Assembly (NCBI GenBank): GCA_023381945.1
Contig: JAMCQY010000014.1
Span: forward strand, 1-7,633
Direction of reading: 5' to 3'
DNA length: 7,633 bases
DNA from: Deltaproteobacteria bacterium
Lineage (GTDB): Bacteria > Desulfobacterota > Desulfobaccia > Desulfobaccales > 0-14-0-80-60-11
The position numbers and the translations under genes are program-made. Of the stretch, positions 1 to 5,374 are shown one piece after another (the stretch's first letter is position 1; each line of letters starts with the position of its first letter). Under the pieces are notes generated by a model. That model had not been told where the DNA came from. It ran no database searches and saw only the letters and a program-made list of their open reading frames with translations.

Positions 1-229
1 CTTGATAGCAGCGCCGGGCCAAGCCCGTGACTTCGGCCACCGGCAGCTCTTCCAGATAGCTCTTGTCTTCGAACCGCATTTGAGGATTGAGGGCCAGGCT
101 ACCCAGATAGGCCAAAGCCTGAGTAACTCCCAGGAGGCCATGACGGATCAGGTAGCGAAAAAAGAGCCGCTCCGTGTATCCCTGGACCAGCGTCTGGTCG
201 ATGTCAAATATTGCAGCCACTTGGCTCAT
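1..229 (-). CDS. HAD-superfamily subfamily IB hydrolase, N-terminal part (cut by window edge)
   Basis: This reading frame starts with ATG at 227-229 on the minus strand and runs off the left edge after 76 codons without a stop. Near the N-terminus it carries FDIDQTL: the HAD motif I DxDxT, with D9 as the expected phospho-acceptor and D11 as the general acid/base. This is followed by a hydrophobic cap-like stretch (about residues 22-50) and a KSYLEELPVAEV segment. That layout matches the PSPase-like HAD-IB group (the TIGR01490 type, usually 200-260 residues), so about a third is present and motifs II-IV are outside the window. It begins 39 bases after the stop of the CDP-alcohol phosphatidyltransferase on the same strand, which suggests an operon and a phospholipid substrate such as a phosphatidyl-phosphate; that part is inference. 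The ribosome site is weak (GGA about 8 bases upstream). The family assignment is fairly secure, the substrate is not. Confidence 0.8.
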   Translation of the reverse strand, partial: MSQVAAIFDIDQTLVQGYTERLFFRYLIRHGLLGVTQALAYLGSLALNPQMRFEDKSYLEELPVAEVTGLARRCYQ

Positions 230-268
230 CTGGAATTCCGGCTGGGGCGCCCGGTTCCCCCTGGTGGC

Positions 269-871
269 TTAAGTTTTAGCGGCTCCGAAATAGATGCGCC
301 CGTCCAGAAGCACCGGAATGCCCCGAACCACGCACAGAGCCATTGATAGCAAGATAAGCCCTTGATTCAGGGAAAGCAAGGCCAGGGGGGCGCCGGGATA
401 TTTCATGGCCAGGGCGTGGGTCAGGTAGAGAAAGCAAAAAGTCAGGGCCTTAACTAATCCGTATAAGGCCCGCATGAACCGGGAGGCCACCAGGAAGCGG
501 CCCACGGTTGAATGCATCATACCGAAGCCGGATTTGCCCCGGGTCAGGGCCACCCCCCGAATGCCATCCACGATAAAAGAGCGGATCAGGAAGACAATGG
601 GCACCCACAAGGGCACCATGGCCAGATACATGAAGGTTAGCCAGAGGATGTTTTCCACGGCGCGGTCCAGGGCCACGTCCAATACCGCACCCATCTCGGT
701 GACCTCGTTGCGCAGCCGGGCCACATAGCCGTCGAACCAATCCAGCAGGAACAAGGCGATGAGCAGCGCCAGTCCGAAAAGCTGCACCCATAGGTTGGAG
801 ATGAACAGCAAAGTCACCACCAACAGGAGCAACGGCAGCCGCATCAGGGTGATTAGATTGGCCAGAGACAT
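269..871 (-). CDS. CDP-alcohol phosphatidyltransferase family membrane protein
   Basis: The protein transfers a phosphatidyl group from a CDP-lipid to an alcohol (for example glycerol-3-phosphate or inositol phosphate) at the cytoplasmic membrane. The full family signature D-x2-D-G-x2-A-R-x8-G-x3-D-x3-D is present without a mismatch: it starts at DWFDGYVAR (about residue 44 from the chosen start) and ends at LDVALD. Several hydrophobic helices surround it, as expected for this six-helix fold. An open frame extends upstream to 1036, but the added 55 residues are polar, lack family character and overlie a candidate promoter. I therefore take the ATG at 869-871, which gives 200 residues, the usual family size, and begins MSLANLITLMRLPLLLL, a typical start. 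The ribosome site is weak (GGACGGAC just upstream). It probably forms an operon with the HAD phosphatase downstream. It could be a phosphatidylglycerophosphate synthase, but the alcohol acceptor cannot be told from the motif. Confidence 0.87.
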   Translation of the reverse strand: MSLANLITLMRLPLLLLVVTLLFISNLWVQLFGLALLIALFLLDWFDGYVARLRNEVTEMGAVLDVALDRAVENILWLTFMYLAMVPLWVPIVFLIRSFIVDGIRGVALTRGKSGFGMMHSTVGRFLVASRFMRALYGLVKALTFCFLYLTHALAMKYPGAPLALLSLNQGLILLSMALCVVRGIPVLLDGRIYFGAAKT

Positions 872-911
872 GAGTCCGTCCGTGGATTTTCTGCTAAACT
901 GTCCCAACGAA

Positions 912-940
912 AAATTACCAGAAAAGTTAAGAAGGTTCAA
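912..940 (-). promoter_or_regulatory. Candidate sigma-70-like promoter for the phosphatidyltransferase/HAD pair
   Basis: On the minus strand TTGAAC (935-940) is followed by a 17-base spacer and TAATTT (912-917). This would place the transcript start near 905, leaving a leader of about 34 bases before the ATG at 871. The -35 matches the consensus at four of six positions and the -10 at three of six. The stretch is locally AT-rich in a GC-rich setting. It supports the shorter start of the gene, because a start at 1036 would put the promoter inside the coding region. Confidence 0.35.
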
Positions 941-1103
941 TTTTATCTGGAGAAGCCATGGCCTTTCCGGTTCGAGAAAGAAATTACGGCCAGGGTCTAT
1001 ATGAGGAATAACCCTTGAAAAACCTCTTCCCGGCATTCTTGGTGAGATGACTGTGGCTGAACGCCAGTTTCAATCCTTACCGGCTGTTGGAGGCTGACTG
1101 CTG

Positions 1104-1140
1104 AAAGCTGTACCAAAGGGCTGTTTTGCCCGGCTTTTTT
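1104..1140 (+). terminator. Terminator-like hairpin upstream of the pseudokinase gene
   Basis: AAAGCTG (1104-1110) can pair with CGGCTTT (1131-1137, one G-T pair). Alternatively GGGC (1118-1121) pairs with GCCC (1128-1131) around a TGTTTT loop. Either stem runs into six T's at 1135-1140. It lies 63 bases upstream of the start codon of the downstream gene, with no coding gene before it on this strand. It would therefore end a short leader or small RNA, or act as an attenuator, unless it is a leftover. No second, anti-terminating fold was established. Confidence 0.4.
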
Positions 1141-1192
1141 ATGTTATGGTGAATCTGGCCGGACCCACCGGCTCATCCTCAGAAAGCAAGGC

Positions 1193-1197
1193 AGGAG
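1193..1197 (+). promoter_or_regulatory. Shine-Dalgarno AGGAG that decides the pseudokinase start
   Basis: AGGAG sits five bases before the ATG at 1203-1205. The in-frame upstream start at 1146 would add 19 residues rich in Gly and Ser, has no comparable site, and lies only a few bases after the terminator-like hairpin. The 1203 start is preferred. Confidence 0.75.
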
Positions 1198-1202
1198 CCG
1201 AG

Positions 1203-2798
1203 ATGCAGACCTACAACCCGGATCTTCCCGTCCCCCAACTCCCGGGCGGGCGCTATGAGATCAGCCGCCTTCTCCGGGAAGAACCCTGGGGCGAAGTATG
1301 GCTGGCCCGGGACCTGCTCCTCGGGGCCGAAGTAGGACTCAAACTGCTGCCCCGGCAGGCCACGGAATGGGCCGCCGCCCAGGCCTATTATGGCGCGGAG
1401 GCCATCCTGGCCTTCCGGTTGCGCCACCCCGAAATTTTAGGCCTTTTTCATCTGGAGCACACCGAAGACTGGCTGGTTCTCGTACAGGAACCTTTCGACG
1501 GCGAGAGTCTTCTGGCCCAATTCACGCGCCAGCGGCGCTTCGGGCTGCCCCAGGCCCTGCACCTGCTGGAGCAGGCTGCCCAGGTGCTGGCCTTCGCCCA
1601 CCAGCGGGGTGCGGTCCATCTGGCCCTTAATCCCCTAAATCTTCTCTTGAAAGGCGAAGAGGTCAGGGTGGCCAATTTCTCCTTCCCCAGCGAAGATGGC
1701 GATCAGGTGGAAACTCTGGAACTCAAGGCTTATGACGCACCGGAGGTGATTTACGGCGATGCTCCCACCGTGGCCAGCAATATCTTCTCCCTGGGCGTCC
1801 TGGGCTTTCGCCTGGTGGCGGGTAGCCTCCCCTATGCCCTGACCTTCGATGAGCCTTTCCCCTATCGGATTGAGGCCCTGCCCGCGGACCTGGATGAGGT
1901 TCCCCTGCCGTTGCAGAACCTGCTGCTGCGCTGCCTGGCGGTGGACCCCGAAGAGCGCTTCCCCGACGTGACCTCTTTTTTGGCCCAACTGCGCCAGATG
2001 CGGGAGCTTAAGCCCGGCGCCCGGCCGGCCGAAGATTATCAGGCCTGGCAACCGGGGAAAGCCGGTTCCGCTTGGCAGGCCATCGCGGCCCGGCCCCGAG
2101 CGTTTTTAGGCCAAGCCTGGCAGTTGAGCCGTCCTGTGGCCGAAAAAGTCAAAGACGGCGTCGGGCGCGCTGGCCGCGCATTCATGGCCTCCCCTCGCCG
2201 CCAGCTTTGGGGCCTGGGTCTGGCCGGGATCATCGTGATCCTTATTTGGTTAGGGTTCAGGATGAACCGGCCGGTCCAGATTTCAGAAACTGCCAAGCCG
2301 GCACCAGAGTCCGTGGCCCAGATACCGGCGCCGGCCAGCCCCGGTCCGCCCTCGACCGAGACCGAGGAGCCCGCCCGGCTGCCTGCCGCCACTAAACCTG
2401 CTCCGGGCCCGGCTGTCGGGCCTGCCCCTGGCCCGGCGGCGCGTCCTTCAGAGCCCGCCAAACCTAAAGGAGAACGCTACCTGCTAGTGGCCGGCAGTTA
2501 TGCCAACCCAAAACAGGCCCAGGCCCTGTTGCAAAAGCTTAAGAAGAATAATTTCAAGGCTACTCTCGCCTCCAGGAGCACCGGCGGCAAGACCCAATAT
2601 TTGGTCCAGTTAGGACCCGTGACCGGGACCAAGGCCGCCGAAGACCTGGCCCGGCGCCTCAAATCCCAGGAAAAAATCACCCCCAGGATTGTCAAAATGG
2701 CTGCCAAGACCAAAGCTAATCATTCAACGAAGCCGGCTAAACCGGCTAAACCGGTCAAACCCGCGACTGACGCTACCGCCCGGAGGGCGAGCCTATGA
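1203..2798 (+). CDS. Pseudokinase (Ser/Thr kinase fold) - transmembrane - SPOR domain fusion protein
   Basis: The protein has 531 residues. Residues about 18-265 follow the Ser/Thr protein kinase layout: a degraded glycine loop (REEPWGEVWLARD), a VAIK-like lysine K47, an APE motif at 179-181, a SLGVLGFRLVAGSLPY helix-F region at 196-211, and DPEERF near 248-253. Both catalytic aspartates are missing. The HRDxKPxN loop reads HLALNPLN (139-146; Asp to Ala, Lys to Asn) and DFG reads NFS (158-160). The helix-F aspartate is also Asn (N193). It is therefore predicted to be a pseudokinase. A single membrane helix lies at about 335-352, then a Pro/Ala-rich linker (about 362-422), and a SPOR domain (about 424-499, YLLVAGSYANPKQAQALLQKL) that in other proteins binds denuded septal peptidoglycan. 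The tail is Lys/Pro-rich. The inferred topology is a cytoplasmic pseudokinase and a periplasmic SPOR domain. The stop overlaps purC. A structural adaptor or regulator in cell-wall or division control is plausible but unproven. Confidence 0.9.
   Translation: MQTYNPDLPVPQLPGGRYEISRLLREEPWGEVWLARDLLLGAEVGLKLLPRQATEWAAAQAYYGAEAILAFRLRHPEILGLFHLEHTEDWLVLVQEPFDGESLLAQFTRQRRFGLPQALHLLEQAAQVLAFAHQRGAVHLALNPLNLLLKGEEVRVANFSFPSEDGDQVETLELKAYDAPEVIYGDAPTVASNIFSLGVLGFRLVAGSLPYALTFDEPFPYRIEALPADLDEVPLPLQNLLLRCLAVDPEERFPDVTSFLAQLRQMRELKPGARPAEDYQAWQPGKAGSAWQAIAARPRAFLGQAWQLSRPVAEKVKDGVGRAGRAFMASPRRQLWGLGLAGIIVILIWLGFRMNRPVQISETAKPAPESVAQIPAPASPGPPSTETEEPARLPAATKPAPGPAVGPAPGPAARPSEPAKPKGERYLLVAGSYANPKQAQALLQKLKKNNFKATLASRSTGGKTQYLVQLGPVTGTKAAEDLARRLKSQEKITPRIVKMAAKTKANHSTKPAKPAKPVKPATDATARRASL
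2730..2762 (+). repeat. Nine-base in-frame tandem repeat encoding the Lys-Pro-Ala tail
   Basis: AAGCCGGCT (2730-2738), AAACCGGCT (2739-2747) and AAACCGGTC (2748-2756) repeat every nine bases and trail off into AAACCC. They encode K-P-A, K-P-A, K-P-V, K-P. The repeat makes the basic, proline-rich C-terminal tail after the SPOR domain and could vary in copy number between strains by slippage without changing frame. Confidence 0.7.
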
Positions 2799-3685
2799 GC
2801 GCCCCGGTTAAGACCACCGATCTTCCCGGCTACCCCCGACACCAGGGTAAGGTGCGGGACATCTACGACCTGGGCGACCACCTCCTGCTGGTGGCTTCAG
2901 ACCGCATGTCCGCCTTTGATGTGGTGATGAATGAACCCATCCCCGACAAGGGCCGTATCCTTACCACTCTCTCCGCCTTCTGGTTCCGGCACCTGGCCGA
3001 CGTTGTGCCCAACCACGTGGTTTCGCTGAAGGTTGAGGATTTCCCCGCCGCGCTGCATCCTTATAAAGAGATGCTTGCCGGGCGCACCATGCTGGTGCGC
3101 AAATGTCAGCCTCTGCCGGTAGAGTGTATAGTGCGCGGTTATCTTTCCGGCTCCGGCTGGGCCGAATATCAAAAGACCGGGGCCATCGGCGGACTCTCCC
3201 TTCCCCCAGGCCTGGTGGAATCCCAGCAGTTGCCGGAGCCCGTCTTCACCCCCTCCACCAAGGCCGAACTGGGGGTCCACGATGAAAATATTTCCTTCGA
3301 CCGCGTGGCCGCCACCATCGGCGCCGATCTGGCCGCGAAGGTCAGGGACATCAGCCTCACCCTCTATCGCCGGGCTCTGGCCTGGGCCGTACCCCGGGGT
3401 ATCATTATCGCCGACACCAAGTTCGAGTTCGGCCAGGCCGCGGGCGAATTGCTCCTCATCGACGAGGTCCTGACCCCGGACTCCTCCCGCTTTTGGCCCA
3501 AAGAAGATTACCGCCCCGGCGGCTCCCAGAAGAGTTACGATAAGCAGTACCTGCGGGATTATCTGGAATCGCTGGGCTGGAACAAGCAGCCCCCGCCGCC
3601 GCCGCTCCCCCTCGAGGTCATTGCCAACACCCGGGCCCGTTACGTACAGGCCCTCGAGGTCTTGACCGGGCAAGGACTAATGTAG
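2795..3685 (+). CDS. purC: Phosphoribosylaminoimidazole-succinocarboxamide synthase (SAICAR synthetase)
   Basis: PurC joins aspartate to CAIR with ATP to give SAICAR in cytoplasmic purine biosynthesis. The 296-residue protein has the usual length for the longer form of the family. It shows the expected motifs in order: GKVRDIYD (18-25) of the nucleotide-binding lobe, ASDRMSAFD (34-42), VECIVRGYLSGSG (109-121), STKAELGVHDENIS (154-167), IIADTKFEFG (204-213) and LIDEVLTPDSSRFW (221-234). The start is fixed by GGAGGG (2782-2787), seven bases upstream. The ATG at 2795-2797 overlaps the TGA stop of the pseudokinase gene (ATGA), so translation of the two is probably coupled. No other purine gene is visible. 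A run of proline codons (residues 266-270 and 272) precedes the C-terminal helix. No truncation or missing key residue is seen. Confidence 0.97.
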   Translation: MSAPVKTTDLPGYPRHQGKVRDIYDLGDHLLLVASDRMSAFDVVMNEPIPDKGRILTTLSAFWFRHLADVVPNHVVSLKVEDFPAALHPYKEMLAGRTMLVRKCQPLPVECIVRGYLSGSGWAEYQKTGAIGGLSLPPGLVESQQLPEPVFTPSTKAELGVHDENISFDRVAATIGADLAAKVRDISLTLYRRALAWAVPRGIIIADTKFEFGQAAGELLLIDEVLTPDSSRFWPKEDYRPGGSQKSYDKQYLRDYLESLGWNKQPPPPPLPLEVIANTRARYVQALEVLTGQGLM

Positions 3686-3739
3686 GGTGCCCCCCCGAGC
3701 CATCTATCTTTGCGTGGACCGATTCTTGGCATTATCGGC

Positions 3740-3745
3740 AGGAGA
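3740..3745 (+). promoter_or_regulatory. Shine-Dalgarno AGGAGA that decides the DUF2284 start
   Basis: AGGAGA is six bases before the ATG at 3752-3754. An in-frame ATG at 3710 would add 14 residues with no family character and no ribosome site. Confidence 0.75.
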
Positions 3746-3751
3746 GCATTA

Positions 3752-4396
3752 ATGGGCAAAATTGACAAAATCACCCTGGATATGCACGCCGAGCGGCTGG
3801 CCCAGGACCTGGAGCGCTATGCCCAGAAGGCCCTGGAAATGGGCGCCAGTAAGGCCGCGGTTATCAAGGCCGAAGACATCCCGGTGGATGAACGCATCAC
3901 CCTGAAGTGCCAGATTCCCCGCTGCTTCGGGTACGGCGCCGGGGCCCACTGCCCGCCCAACACTATGAAGCCCGCCGAACTCCGGGACCTCCTCGAAAAA
4001 TACCACTGGGCCGTGCTGTTCACCCTGGATGTGCCTGCCGGGGTCATCGTCCGGGACAAGGCCACCATCAAGGAGCGGGTGGCCGCCTTTCAGAAGATTT
4101 ATAAACTGGTCAGCGAAGTGGAATCCCGGGCCTTCTATGACGGCCATTATCTGGCCTTCGGCTTCGGCGCCGGCTCCTGCCGCCACACCTTTTGCGGCCA
4201 GCAGGATTCCTGCCTGGCCATGGAAGGCAAGCGCTGCCGTTTTTCCCTGATCTCCCGGCCCTCCATGGAGGCGGTGGGCATTGACGTTTATCAATTGGTG
4301 GCCCGCCAGGGCTGGGACATCTACCCCATCGGCAGCGGCGCCCGCGCCGAGGACCTCCCCAAAGGCGTCCTGGCCGGCATCGTCATCGTGCAGTAG
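3752..4396 (+). CDS. DUF2284 family cysteine-rich, predicted metal-binding protein
   Basis: The protein has 214 residues and seven cysteines in two clusters. The first is C53-x4-C58-x8-C67 (LKCQIPRCFGYGAGAHCPPN), the second is C143-x4-C148-x5-C154-x7-C162 (GSCRHTFCGQQDSC). This pattern, with the HCPPN signature and a mixed alpha/beta core between the clusters, matches DUF2284, described as predicted metal-binding proteins common in anaerobes; an iron-sulfur or other metal site is likely. There is no signal peptide or membrane segment, so it should be cytoplasmic. It lies 66 bases after purC on the same strand with no terminator in the gap, so it is probably read through from the purC transcript, though a link to purine synthesis is not evident. 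Its actual reaction is unknown. The family call rests on recalled motif layout. Confidence 0.82.
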   Translation: MGKIDKITLDMHAERLAQDLERYAQKALEMGASKAAVIKAEDIPVDERITLKCQIPRCFGYGAGAHCPPNTMKPAELRDLLEKYHWAVLFTLDVPAGVIVRDKATIKERVAAFQKIYKLVSEVESRAFYDGHYLAFGFGAGSCRHTFCGQQDSCLAMEGKRCRFSLISRPSMEAVGIDVYQLVARQGWDIYPIGSGARAEDLPKGVLAGIVIVQ

Positions 4397-4468
4397 GGGC
4401 ACGGGCCTCCGGATTGTGAAAATTTAATGATTGGAGTATGGAGAGCCGCCGAGTCGTTCTTTTGGTGG

Positions 4469-4518
4469 GGCGGGCCTCCGTGCCCGCCTTTATGTAGAAC
4501 AGCCGCCCCGGCTGTTCT
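4469..4518. repeat. Tandem-hairpin element A (two palindromes)
   Basis: The first palindrome is GGCGGGC (4469-4475), a six-base loop, then GCCCGCC (4482-4488). The second is AGAACAGCCG (4496-4505), a three-base loop, then CGGCTGTTCT (4509-4518). All arms pair perfectly. Two adjacent unrelated hairpins in a spacer are the style of dispersed REP-like intergenic repeats. It may also slow transcription leaving the DUF2284 gene, although there is no T-run of terminator quality. Confidence 0.65.
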
Positions 4519-4519
4519 T

Positions 4520-4675
4520 TGGCAGCGAGGTGCTAAGGACGGGGTCTGCGCCGCCTATCGCCAGAGCAATGACAACTTCGGGCAGGAAAACCTGGAGGAT
4601 TTAATCAAGTCCAACATCCTCATGGTCCAGATGGCCGCAGCCGGCAAGAGTCGGGGGAAGCAAGCTGGGTTTTAA
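4520..4675 (+). pseudogene. Orphan coding-like remnant, unrecognised
   Basis: Immediately after element A the plus-strand frame reads GAKDGVCAAYRQSNDNFGQ and continues to KSRGKQAGF and TAA (4673-4675). Codon third positions are mostly G or C (GCC, CTG, ATC, GTC, AAC), as in the real genes here, which suggests former coding sequence rather than chance. There is no start codon or ribosome site at its left end and the frame runs back into the hairpin element, so it looks like the 3' part of a lost gene. The product is not recognised. It is in the same reading frame as the remnant at 4715, with element B between them, so both might derive from one gene, but the two pieces do not obviously belong to one known family. 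Confidence 0.4.
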
Positions 4676-4714
4676 AGTCCCCCTTTGAAAAAGGGAGATT
4701 TAGGGGGATTTTTT
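4676..4714 (+). terminator. Palindromic element B with T-run (dispersed repeat, terminator-like)
   Basis: AGTCCCCC (4676-4683) pairs with GGGGGATT (4703-4710, one G-T pair), with a nested CCCTTT (4681-4686) / AAAGGG (4690-4695) hairpin. Six T's (4709-4714) follow. The form CCCCCTTTGAAAAAGGG...GGGGGATTT is a short repeat I recall from many bacterial genomes. Here it could act as the intrinsic terminator of the plus-strand cluster. Its position between two coding remnants suggests an insertion. Confidence 0.6.
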
Positions 4715-4872
4715 GCGCTCCAGGAAATCAAAGAACAGAGCGGCATGCAGGTGAAGATTATCGTCGCTCAATCCCCGAGGAGGTTAAGCCTGGCCTCTCT
4801 GAGGCCATCCAGCGGGCCGTGCCCCTGGCCTGCGAACGGATTATGGAGGCGATGAAGGAAGTGCGGGGTTAG
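4715..4872 (+). pseudogene. Frameshifted 3' remnant, possibly a hydrogenase maturation protease
   Basis: From 4715 one frame reads ALQEIKEQSGMQVKIIVAQS. At the CCCC run near 4773-4776 the sense continues in the next frame as PEEVKPGLSEAIQRAV, then PLACERIMEAMKEVRG and TAG (4870-4872). One extra C in that run would restore a single frame, so a one-base deletion (or a sequencing error) explains the break. The layout of a beta strand, then EEVKPGLSEAI, then a C-terminal helix resembles the end of nickel-hydrogenase maturation endopeptidases (HycI/HyaD type). The neighbouring hypA fits that guess. The N-terminal catalytic part is absent and element B sits directly at the left edge. The family call is tentative; the coding remnant itself is more secure. 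Confidence 0.45.
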
Positions 4873-4884
4873 CCAGATATTTCT

Positions 4885-4908
4885 CGCAAAGACGCAAAGG
4901 CCGCAAAG
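4885..4908. repeat. CGCAAAG short tandem repeat
   Basis: CGCAAAG occurs at 4885-4891, 4893-4899 and 4902-4908, spaced by one and two bases. It lies in the gap between the frameshifted remnant and the 3' end of hypA. This heptamer repeat is a familiar intergenic motif in many bacteria; its function is unknown. Confidence 0.7.
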
Positions 4909-4924
4909 AAAACCAACAGCTGCT

Positions 4925-5299
4925 TCACTCCCATTTCAACTCAATGGACTCTACTCCCCGGCCGCCCTGGACCGGGGTCAAGGAGCCGCATTGGGGGCAT
5001 TCCGCTACGGGCATGGCCTCATGCGGGTCCGCCGCGCCCATGGGCAGGGGCCCGGAAAAGCCGCAATCGGTGCAGGCCAGGGTCACCGGCAGGACGATCA
5101 GATTGAGGCGGGCGCCTTCCAGATCGGTGCCCTTGGTCAGGACCTCAAAGGCCTGGCGGGCGGCCTCCACGGAGTGCATCTCCAGGGCCCCCACCTTCAG
5201 AGTTACTTCCAGGGTATGGCCTGCGGGCGTCTCCCCGGCCTTCTTCAACTCCGCCCTGATGACGGCGATGACGTTTTCCATCATGGCATATTCGTGCAA
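4925..5299 (-). CDS. hypA: HypA nickel metallochaperone for hydrogenase maturation
   Basis: HypA delivers nickel to the large subunit of [NiFe]-hydrogenase, with HypB, in the cytoplasm. The 124-residue protein begins with Met-His-Glu, where His2 and the N-terminus bind nickel. It has the zinc-site cysteine pairs C76-x2-C79 and C101-x2-C104. The spacing of 21 residues between pairs is longer than the roughly 13 I recall for enterobacterial HypA; the added loop contains His93. The start is a TTG (5297-5299), chosen because it gives the conserved MHE and because AGAGGTG lies eight bases upstream; the next ATG would remove the nickel site. No hypB, other hyp genes or hydrogenase subunits are in the window, only a possible protease remnant converging from the other strand. 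It is the last intact gene of the minus-strand run. Confidence 0.95.
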   Translation of the reverse strand: MHEYAMMENVIAVIRAELKKAGETPAGHTLEVTLKVGALEMHSVEAARQAFEVLTKGTDLEGARLNLIVLPVTLACTDCGFSGPLPMGAADPHEAMPVAECPQCGSLTPVQGGRGVESIELKWE

Positions 5300-5307
5300 G
5301 CTTGCGG

Positions 5308-5314
5308 CACCTCT
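5308..5314 (-). promoter_or_regulatory. Shine-Dalgarno AGAGGTG for the TTG start of hypA
   Basis: On the minus strand AGAGGTG precedes TTG-CAC-GAA by eight bases, supporting a TTG start that preserves the Met-His-Glu nickel motif. Confidence 0.7.
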
Positions 5315-5325
5315 TAGCTTTGGTA

Positions 5326-5346
5326 GCGCAGGCTTCCAGCCTGTGC
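5326..5346. repeat. Palindromic repeat GCGCAGGCT/AGCCTGTGC
   Basis: GCGCAGGCT (5326-5334) and AGCCTGTGC (5338-5346) pair around a TCC loop with one G-T pair, followed by TTTT on the plus strand. It lies 27 bases upstream of the hypA start. The form is a recurrent intergenic palindrome in my recollection. On the minus strand it would fold in the hypA leader just before the ribosome site. Confidence 0.6.
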
Positions 5347-5374
5347 TTTTAAAAAGCTTTGGCTATTGTGGTGG

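Larger units (their letters stand above)
872..1202. other. Divergent intergenic region (331 bases)
   Basis: This spacer separates the minus-strand lipid genes from the plus-strand pseudokinase-purC cluster. It contains the candidate minus-strand promoter at 912-940 and a plus-strand terminator-like hairpin at 1104-1140. A possible 16-codon leader ORF (ATG 1047-1049 to TGA 1095-1097) has no convincing ribosome site, since GGTGAG abuts the ATG. I see no convincing sigma-70 pair for the plus-strand cluster; CTGTTT at 1121-1126 with TTATGG at 1144-1149 is the best and is poor. No tRNA-like fold was recognised. Confidence 0.6.

Noticed and set aside
2..346. Plus-strand open frame of 114 codons at the left end
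   Set aside because: It lies opposite the HAD gene (DxDxT motif) and the end of the phosphatidyltransferase, has no family character, and is explained as a shadow.
872..1036. N-terminal extension of the phosphatidyltransferase to a start at 1036
   Set aside because: The added residues are polar and atypical, they overlap a candidate promoter, and the ATG at 869-871 gives the normal family length.
1146..1202. Earlier start for the pseudokinase
   Set aside because: There is no ribosome site, and it follows a terminator-like T-run by only a few bases; AGGAG before 1203 is much better.
2897..3673. Long minus-strand open frame opposite purC
   Set aside because: PurC motifs on the plus strand are unambiguous; long antisense frames are common in GC-rich genes.
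3749..4402. Long minus-strand open frame opposite the DUF2284 gene
   Set aside because: The plus-strand product has ordered cysteine clusters and a ribosome site; the antisense product is Gly/His-rich noise.
4885..4908. Possible CRISPR from the CGCAAAG units
   Set aside because: The units are seven bases with one- or two-base spacing; there are no spacers of CRISPR length and no cas genes.
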